In this document: piece by piece, positions 59,093 through 64,000 of the stretch | How the letters are laid out: each line of letters opens with the position of its first letter | Position numbering within the stretch: the stretch's first letter is position 1 | DNA from: Pararhizobium sp. IMCC21322 | Lineage (GTDB): Bacteria; Pseudomonadota; Alphaproteobacteria; Rhizobiales; GCA-2746425 | Reading direction: 5' to 3' | Assembly (NCBI RefSeq): GCF_030758295.1 | Contig: NZ_CP132335.1 | Location: 620,001-684,000 of the forward strand | Length of the DNA: 64,000 nt | Notes under the pieces: generated by a model | The model's input: the letters and a program-made list of their open reading frames with translations, nothing else | Database searches by the model: none | What the model was told of the DNA's origin: nothing | Translations under genes and position numbers: made by a program

Positions 59093-61636
59093 GTGGACGA
59101 AAGCCAAACTGCCGGACAAGGGACCGACCTCCCGCAGATTTTCCAAAACTGGTTTGCCGAACGCGGCTGGCAGCCACGGGCGCATCAGCTTGATCTTTTG
59201 GCGCGGGCGCATGGTGGGCAGTCGACCCTGCTGATTGCACCGACCGGAGCCGGTAAAACGCTGGCGGGCTTTCTGCCGAGCCTGATTGATCTGTACCGGG
59301 AAGATGGATTGCGCCGAAAGCCGGGCATGGCGTTTTTCGGGCCGCATACGCTTTACATCTCGCCATTGAAAGCGCTGGCGGTGGATATTGCGCGCAATCT
59401 GGAAGCGCCAATCCGGGAGATGGAGTTGCCGGTCACGGTGGAAACCCGCACCGGAGATACACCAGCCCATAAGCGGCAACGGCAGAAGGAGCGCCCGCCG
59501 GACATCTTGCTGACCACGCCGGAGCAGATTGCCCTGTTGCTGGCGGACAAGAACGCGGAACGGTTTTTCAAACAGGTCAAAACCATCATCTTCGATGAGT
59601 TGCATTCGCTGGTGGTGTCCAAGCGCGGTGATCTGTTGTCGCTGGGGCTGGCACGGCTGTTTCGTCATGCGCCAAAAATCACCACCATCGGCCTGTCTGC
59701 CACCGTCGCCAATCCGCAGGATTTGCAGGCCTGGCTGGTGCCGCAGAACCGCGAGCATGGCGAAGTCAGCGAAGCCAGTCTGATTCAAATCACCGGCGGG
59801 GCAAAGCCGGATATCAGCATTCTGGAAACGCAAGAGCGCCTGCCATGGGCCGGGCATACGGCGCTTTATGCAATCGACAATATTTACCGGCAGATCCAGG
59901 AGCACAAGACAACGCTGCTCTTCGTCAACACTCGCTTTCAGGCCGAATTGCTGTTTCAGGAACTGTGGCGCGTTAATGAAGATGGTCTGCCCATTGCCAT
60001 GCATCACGGCTCACTGGATGTGGGGCAGCGCCGCAAGGTGGAAGCCGCCATGGGCACCGGCAGTTTGCGCGCAATTGTCGCGACCTCCACTCTGGATCTG
60101 GGCATTGACTGGGGTGATGTGGAACTGGTCATCCATGTCGGCGCGCCGAAGGGGGCCAGCCGTCTGGCCCAGCGCATCGGCCGCTCCAACCACCGCATGG
60201 ATGTGCCGTCCAAGGGCATTCTGGTGCCCGCCAACCGTTTTGAAGTGCTGGAATGCAAAGCGGCGCTGGATGCGAATTACATTGGCGCACAGGATACGCC
60301 GCGCCTGCACGATGGCGCATTGGATGTGCTCTGCCAGCATGTGTTGGGCATGGCCTGTGCAGCACCGTTTCAGGCCGATGATCTGTTTACCGAAATCAAA
60401 ACAGCCGCACCCTATGCGGATCTGCCGCGCTCCACGTTTGACAAAATAATGGAATTTGTCGCCACCGGCGGCTATGCGCTGAAAAGCTATGAACGTTATG
60501 CCAAAATCCGCAAGACGGAAGATGGCACATGGCGGCTGACCCACCCACGACTGGCGCAGCAATACCGCATCAATGTCGGAACCATCATTGAAAACCCCAC
60601 GCTTCTGGTTCGCATGACCAGCCGCAAGAATGGCCGGGTGGGGCGCGGTGGCCGGGTGCTTGGCAAGGTGGAAGAGTATTTTCTGGAAACGCTGGAGCCG
60701 GGCGATACATTTCTGTTTGCCGGTCAGATTGTGCGCTTTGAGGGCATTCGCGAGACCGAAGCGCTGGTCACGAAAAGCGCGGCGGATACGCCCAAAATTC
60801 CAAGCTTTGCCGGCGGCAAATTCCCCTTGTCGACCTATCTGGCACAAGGCGTGCGGGATATTCTCTCGGACCCAAAGACATGGAATTCATTGCCCGATCA
60901 GGTAGCCGAGTGGCTGGAAATCCAGAAGGCCCGTTCCGTCCTGCCCGGCAAGCGCGAATTGCTGCTGGAAACCTTTCCTCGCGCCGACAAGCATTATCTC
61001 ATTGCCTATCCGTTTGAGGGACGTCTGGCACACCAGACCCTCGGCATGTTGCTGACACGGCGGCTGGAGCGCATGAAGGCGCGGCCTCTGGGGTTTGTCG
61101 CCACCGATTATGCGCTGGGTGTGTGGTGCCTGCGCGATCTGTCCTCCATGATCCGCCGGGGTGAGCTAAGCCTTGATGCTCTGTTTGATGAGGATATGCT
61201 GGGTGATGATCTGGAAGCCTGGCTGCGTGAAAGCTTCATGATGAAGCGCACCTTTCGCAATGCGGCTCTGATTTCGGGCCTGATTGAAAAGCGCCATCCG
61301 GGCAAGGAAAAATCCGGACGACAGGTCACCGTGTCGTCCGACCTCATCTATGATGTACTGAACGAACATGAGCCGGATCATATTTTGCTGCAGGCCGCCT
61401 GGGTTGATGCGTCAACAGGTCTTTTGGACATTGAGCGTCTGGGCGCTATGTTGAAACGCGTCAAGAATCACCTGCGTCACCAGGCGCTGGATCGGATTTC
61501 GCCCTTAGCGGTTCCAGTGATGCTGCAAATCGGCAAAGAGCCGGTGTTTGGCAGTGCGGATGAAATGATACTGGCGGAAGTCGCAGGCAATGTCAGCCCG
61601 CTGGATGAGCTTGTCGAAGAAGCAATGCGGTTATAA
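59093..61636 (+). CDS. Ligase-associated DEXH-box helicase (Lhr family)
   Basis: This 847-residue superfamily 2 helicase has Walker A LIAPTGAGKTLAG (Lys55), the DExH motif IIFDELHSL and SATVANP (motif III). Motifs V and VI are TSTLDLGIDWGDVELVIH and LAQRIGRSNHRMD, and the Lhr-core winged-helix and C-terminal domains follow. It translocates on DNA and belongs with the ligase, exonuclease and PdeM in one repair system. The start is a GTG at MDESQTAGQ. No strong ribosome binding site is seen, so the exact start is uncertain. The PdeM gene follows after 14 bases. Confidence 0.94.
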   Translation: MDESQTAGQGTDLPQIFQNWFAERGWQPRAHQLDLLARAHGGQSTLLIAPTGAGKTLAGFLPSLIDLYREDGLRRKPGMAFFGPHTLYISPLKALAVDIARNLEAPIREMELPVTVETRTGDTPAHKRQRQKERPPDILLTTPEQIALLLADKNAERFFKQVKTIIFDELHSLVVSKRGDLLSLGLARLFRHAPKITTIGLSATVANPQDLQAWLVPQNREHGEVSEASLIQITGGAKPDISILETQERLPWAGHTALYAIDNIYRQIQEHKTTLLFVNTRFQAELLFQELWRVNEDGLPIAMHHGSLDVGQRRKVEAAMGTGSLRAIVATSTLDLGIDWGDVELVIHVGAPKGASRLAQRIGRSNHRMDVPSKGILVPANRFEVLECKAALDANYIGAQDTPRLHDGALDVLCQHVLGMACAAPFQADDLFTEIKTAAPYADLPRSTFDKIMEFVATGGYALKSYERYAKIRKTEDGTWRLTHPRLAQQYRINVGTIIENPTLLVRMTSRKNGRVGRGGRVLGKVEEYFLETLEPGDTFLFAGQIVRFEGIRETEALVTKSAADTPKIPSFAGGKFPLSTYLAQGVRDILSDPKTWNSLPDQVAEWLEIQKARSVLPGKRELLLETFPRADKHYLIAYPFEGRLAHQTLGMLLTRRLERMKARPLGFVATDYALGVWCLRDLSSMIRRGELSLDALFDEDMLGDDLEAWLRESFMMKRTFRNAALISGLIEKRHPGKEKSGRQVTVSSDLIYDVLNEHEPDHILLQAAWVDASTGLLDIERLGAMLKRVKNHLRHQALDRISPLAVPVMLQIGKEPVFGSADEMILAEVAGNVSPLDELVEEAMRL

Positions 61637-61650
61637 GTTGGTCAACTAAT

Positions 61651-62379
61651 ATGGCTCTGGCAGAGACAATTCAGGATGAGGCGCCGCTTGGCTCAGTGAG
61701 TTTCACACTCATGGGCCAAAGCTTTATGGCGCTTCCCGAGGGTGTTTTGTACTGGCCGGATGAGACGACACTGATCGTCGCCGATCTGCATTTGGAAAAA
61801 GGTTCCAGCTTTGCCCGCAAAGGCATATTTCTGCCACCCTATGACAGTCGAGCCACGCTGGGGCGTCTTGAGCGTCTGATCACATCACTGCAGCCTGCCC
61901 GCATCATTGCGCTGGGAGACAGTTTCCATGATATCGCTGCAGCAAACCGTCTGGGCGCTGATGAATGTACTGTGATCAACCGCTTGCAGCAGGGCCGTGA
62001 CTGGGTCTGGGTCTCTGGAAATCACGATCCCTACCCGCCCGATGCATTGGGTGGACGCGCATGTGACGAGTTGTCAATTGGCCCGATTACATTCCGGCAC
62101 GAGCCGATACAAGGCGCAAAGGGAGAGATCGCCGGGCATCTGCACCCCTGCAGCAAGGTAAGAGGCCGTGCGCGGTCTGTGCGGCGGCCTTGTTTCATTG
62201 AAGATGGAACGCGCGCTATCCTGCCCGCCTTCGGGGAACTGACCGGGGGGCTCAATATCCGTAATGATGCATTTTCAGGCCTGTTCGAGCAGCCGGACAC
62301 GATTTGCATTCACATGCTGGGCGACCGGCAGATTTATTCCGTCAGCCCATCAAACTGCAGACCCGACAGACGCGGTTGA
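61651..62379 (+). CDS. pdeM: Ligase-associated DNA damage response endonuclease PdeM (metallophosphoesterase)
   Basis: This 242-residue calcineurin-like phosphoesterase carries all metal-binding motifs: VADLHLEKGSSF, ALGDSFHD, VSGNHDPYPP, FRHEP and GHLHP. Members in this genomic context are annotated as PdeM and are thought to be nucleases of the ligase-associated repair set. It lies 14 bases after the helicase gene on the same strand and is probably co-transcribed with it. The C-terminus ends in an Arg-rich tail close to the convergent DUF3429 gene. Confidence 0.9.
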   Translation: MALAETIQDEAPLGSVSFTLMGQSFMALPEGVLYWPDETTLIVADLHLEKGSSFARKGIFLPPYDSRATLGRLERLITSLQPARIIALGDSFHDIAAANRLGADECTVINRLQQGRDWVWVSGNHDPYPPDALGGRACDELSIGPITFRHEPIQGAKGEIAGHLHPCSKVRGRARSVRRPCFIEDGTRAILPAFGELTGGLNIRNDAFSGLFEQPDTICIHMLGDRQIYSVSPSNCRPDRRG

Positions 62380-62383
62380 GCGG

Positions 62384-62872
62384 CTACAGGAGTGCGGCGC
62401 CGCCGATCAGGAGGAAGAGCGTGGCACCGGCTGTCAATTGCACCCGGAGCCGACCAAACCAGCGCGGAAGAATATTCTGTCGCATGGCATTCAGATCGAC
62501 ATAGACCTGCCAGATATAGCCCAATATGAGCAGCAGCACGCCTGCAGAAACAAGGGGCAACAGCAGGCAACTCCATCCGAAGATGGAAGGAAGCACGCTG
62601 AGCACAAAGTCACGGGTTTGCAGTCTGGTGTTGGGCGCATAAAGGGCGCGCCCCCAATGCGCGCCACCCAGAAAGGACAGGATGACAGCCCCATAGGCCA
62701 AAAGGGCCCGGCCTGCTGTTTCCTGCAAAAACAGGTCTTCCCGAAAAACCACGACTGCCAATGCACAGGCCGCAAAGGGAATAAGCCCGGCATAACCCAG
62801 CCAAAGCGCGGCTTTTGGCGGTGATTTACCAGAACGATCCGAGCTGATTGGCTCGTCAGACATCATTGTCAT
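62384..62872 (-). CDS. DUF3429 membrane protein
   Basis: This protein of about 162 residues has four to five membrane segments and the DUF3429 pattern: YAGLIPFAACALAVVV, LLAYGAVILSFLGGAHWG and FVLSVLPSIFGWSCLLLP. The conserved GGAHWG is the family hallmark. The function is unknown. The start is placed at MTMMSDEPISS, with GGAG upstream; further Met codons follow within three residues. It begins 18 bases after the TIGR02186 gene on the same strand, suggesting one operon with that gene and the TauE gene. Confidence 0.85.
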   Translation of the reverse strand: MTMMSDEPISSDRSGKSPPKAALWLGYAGLIPFAACALAVVVFREDLFLQETAGRALLAYGAVILSFLGGAHWGRALYAPNTRLQTRDFVLSVLPSIFGWSCLLLPLVSAGVLLLILGYIWQVYVDLNAMRQNILPRWFGRLRVQLTAGATLFLLIGGAALL

Positions 62873-62889
62873 GGGATGGGCGCTCCGAT

Positions 62890-63657
62890 CTATTCTCGTC
62901 TGAACACAACGCCACCGAACCAGCCGACAAAAACCGCCAGAACCACAGCAATAACACCAAACCAAAGGCCTCTTTCACGACTGAAATCATAAATCAGCTG
63001 CTCCAGCCCGGCTTTGGAGATCCACAATGTCTGTTCATCATGAGCCACCAAAGCGCCCTGATCAAAGACAAAGACCTCAATGCTGTAAGTGCCAACTGAA
63101 ACGCGCCCCGGGATGCGAATGGTGGTTTTGAACAGGGTTGGCGTCAGCAACTCCATCCCTTCCACATCCATGGAAAACAGATCATTGTCCGCCTTCAGCC
63201 GCCGGTAGGCGAGTGCAAATTCGGTCGAATTACCAGGCGCTTCTATGCTGTCGGTCGCGACCGGGAAAATGATGTTTTCCAGTCCGATCTGGTTGGCCTG
63301 CAGGGCCTGGGACTGAGCAATATCGTCAGGCGGACGATTGGAAGACAGGGCGTAAAAGGAGGGCACACTGAGAAATGTCCGCGCATTCCGGTTGATCCAG
63401 ACCCCGAAAATACGCTCCTTCTTTCGTGTAACCACATCCACGGGTGGGCCTTTGACAACAGCCACAACATCGTAGCCATCTTCGCCCCTGTCATCGCCGC
63501 CATCTCCCTCGATACTGCCGAAAAGCGTGATATCCATTCCGGAAAAATTCGAGTTGATGGCAACCCGTTCAGATGAAACGGCCAGCACCACTCTTTCTGC
63601 AAAGGCAGCAGATGCCGTTACCATCAACATGATGCAAATTGCAATGAGACGTGCCAT
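62890..63657 (-). CDS. TIGR02186 family membrane-anchored protein
   Basis: This 255-residue protein has a signal peptide (MARLIAICIMLMVTASAAFA-ERV), a periplasmic beta-rich region (VVLAVSSERVAINSNFSGMD, FGVWINRNARTFLSVPSFYA) and a C-terminal membrane anchor (LWFGVIAVVLAVFVGWFGGV) followed by a short basic tail. It matches TIGR02186, a family usually encoded next to TauE/SafE permeases in alphaproteobacteria. ATG 63657 overlaps the TauE stop (TGATG). A longer frame upstream lies inside the TauE gene. It probably serves with that permease in sulfur-compound or anion export. Confidence 0.88.
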   Translation of the reverse strand: MARLIAICIMLMVTASAAFAERVVLAVSSERVAINSNFSGMDITLFGSIEGDGGDDRGEDGYDVVAVVKGPPVDVVTRKKERIFGVWINRNARTFLSVPSFYALSSNRPPDDIAQSQALQANQIGLENIIFPVATDSIEAPGNSTEFALAYRRLKADNDLFSMDVEGMELLTPTLFKTTIRIPGRVSVGTYSIEVFVFDQGALVAHDEQTLWISKAGLEQLIYDFSRERGLWFGVIAVVLAVFVGWFGGVVFRRE

Positions 63658-64000
63658 CAGCCCCCCACCATCAGCTTCAGAACGGAAAAGGAATACAACT
63701 CGTCCGGCTTCAGCACCAGATTGACCGCAAAGCGCATGCCAACGGCCAGCACCAGTAAGCCGAGCAGGGCGCGAATTTGTTCGCCCCGCAGCTTTTGGCC
63801 CAATTGCGCGCCGAATTGTGCCCCGAACACGCCGCCAATCATCAGGCAAAGCGCCAGCACAACATCCACCGTCTGGTTGGTGCTGGCATGCAGTACGGTG
63901 GCAACCGACATGGTGACAACAATGTAGAAAAGGGATGTGCCGATCACCATCGCTGTTGGCACACGCAGGAGGTAAATCAGGGCGGGAACCATAATAAACC
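63657..64000 (-). CDS. TauE/SafE family permease, partial (N-terminus beyond window)
   Basis: The last about 114 residues of a sulfite exporter TauE/SafE-type membrane protein are seen; the frame stays open to the right edge. Visible family-like segments are LRVPTAMVIGTSLFYIVVTM, LALCLMIGGVFGAQFGAQLG and LLGLLVLAVGMRFAVNLVL. The pairing with TIGR02186 is common in this group. The stop overlaps the downstream start (TGATG). The transported anion is unknown. Confidence 0.88.
   Translation of the reverse strand, partial: FIMVPALIYLLRVPTAMVIGTSLFYIVVTMSVATVLHASTNQTVDVVLALCLMIGGVFGAQFGAQLGQKLRGEQIRALLGLLVLAVGMRFAVNLVLKPDELYSFSVLKLMVGG

Noticed and set aside
1-64000. CRISPR arrays, tRNA or rRNA genes, prophage or transposase genes
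   Set aside because: No regularly spaced repeats, no cloverleaf-like sequences and no integrase or transposase frames were seen on either strand. Short RNAs without strong sequence signals could still be missed.

Overview
The window looks like a chromosomal segment of an alphaproteobacterium, most likely Hyphomicrobiales (Rhizobiales). The pointers are gene content and neighbourhoods: three sugar ABC importers each paired with a SorC-type regulator, a quinone-type PyrD preceded by a DUF952 gene, a DUF6460-like/MscS pair, a TIGR02186-TauE pair, and the ligase-associated repair set (exonuclease, ATP-dependent ligase, Lhr-type helicase, PdeM). There is no rRNA or tRNA in view, so the assignment is an inference. 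Coding density is high, with many ATGA/TGATG stop-start overlaps that define operons.

Region 1 (1-10.3 kb) is a divergent catabolic unit. A CUT2 (ribose-type) importer runs leftwards (binding protein, two-domain ATPase, permease cut by the window edge). A SorC regulator, a 3-epimerase-like TIM barrel protein, an acetoin-dehydrogenase-type E1alpha/E1beta/E2-hydrolase set and an FGGY sugar kinase run rightwards. This combination suggests thiamine-dependent cleavage of a keto-sugar to an acyl-CoA.

Region 2 (10.4-14.9 kb) encodes a two-subunit NAD-dependent formate dehydrogenase whose beta subunit fuses NuoE- and NuoF-like halves.

Region 3 (15.0-21.5 kb) is a second sugar unit: a P-loop kinase, a ROK kinase and a LacD/YihT-type aldolase in one leftward operon, a SorC regulator bracketed by two identical 12-bp palindromes, and a rightward CUT2 importer with a single-domain ATPase.

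Region 4 (21.7-39 kb) holds a 57-residue membrane protein, a YihY-type membrane protein, a transglutaminase-like protein, and an aldose dehydrogenase/epimerase-fold/lactonase set. The third SorC regulator faces a nine-gene rightward operon: a CUT1 importer with unusually long permeases, two reductases of the SorE and mannitol-phosphate-dehydrogenase types, a DhnA-type aldolase, a Gfo/Idh/MocA dehydrogenase and a PfkB kinase. A 288-bp mobile-element-like repeat with perfect 30-bp terminal inverted repeats lies here, and a right-end-only copy is found near 48.5 kb.

Region 5 (39-49.3 kb) carries a single-domain response regulator, an aminotransferase, MscL, a transporter-fused hybrid histidine kinase with a divergent LuxR-type regulator (CrbS/CrbR-like), and a DUF4212/SSS solute:sodium symporter pair that may be its target.

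Region 6 (49.4-64 kb) is mostly housekeeping: DUF952, PyrD, a MATE exporter, a histone-deacetylase-family protein, a DUF6460-like protein, MscS, then the repair set. The two halves of the repair set are divergent and separated by about 2 kb that holds an ABC-F gene remnant, a cysteine-rich secreted protein and a perfect inverted repeat. DUF3429, TIGR02186 and a TauE/SafE permease (cut by the window end) close the window.
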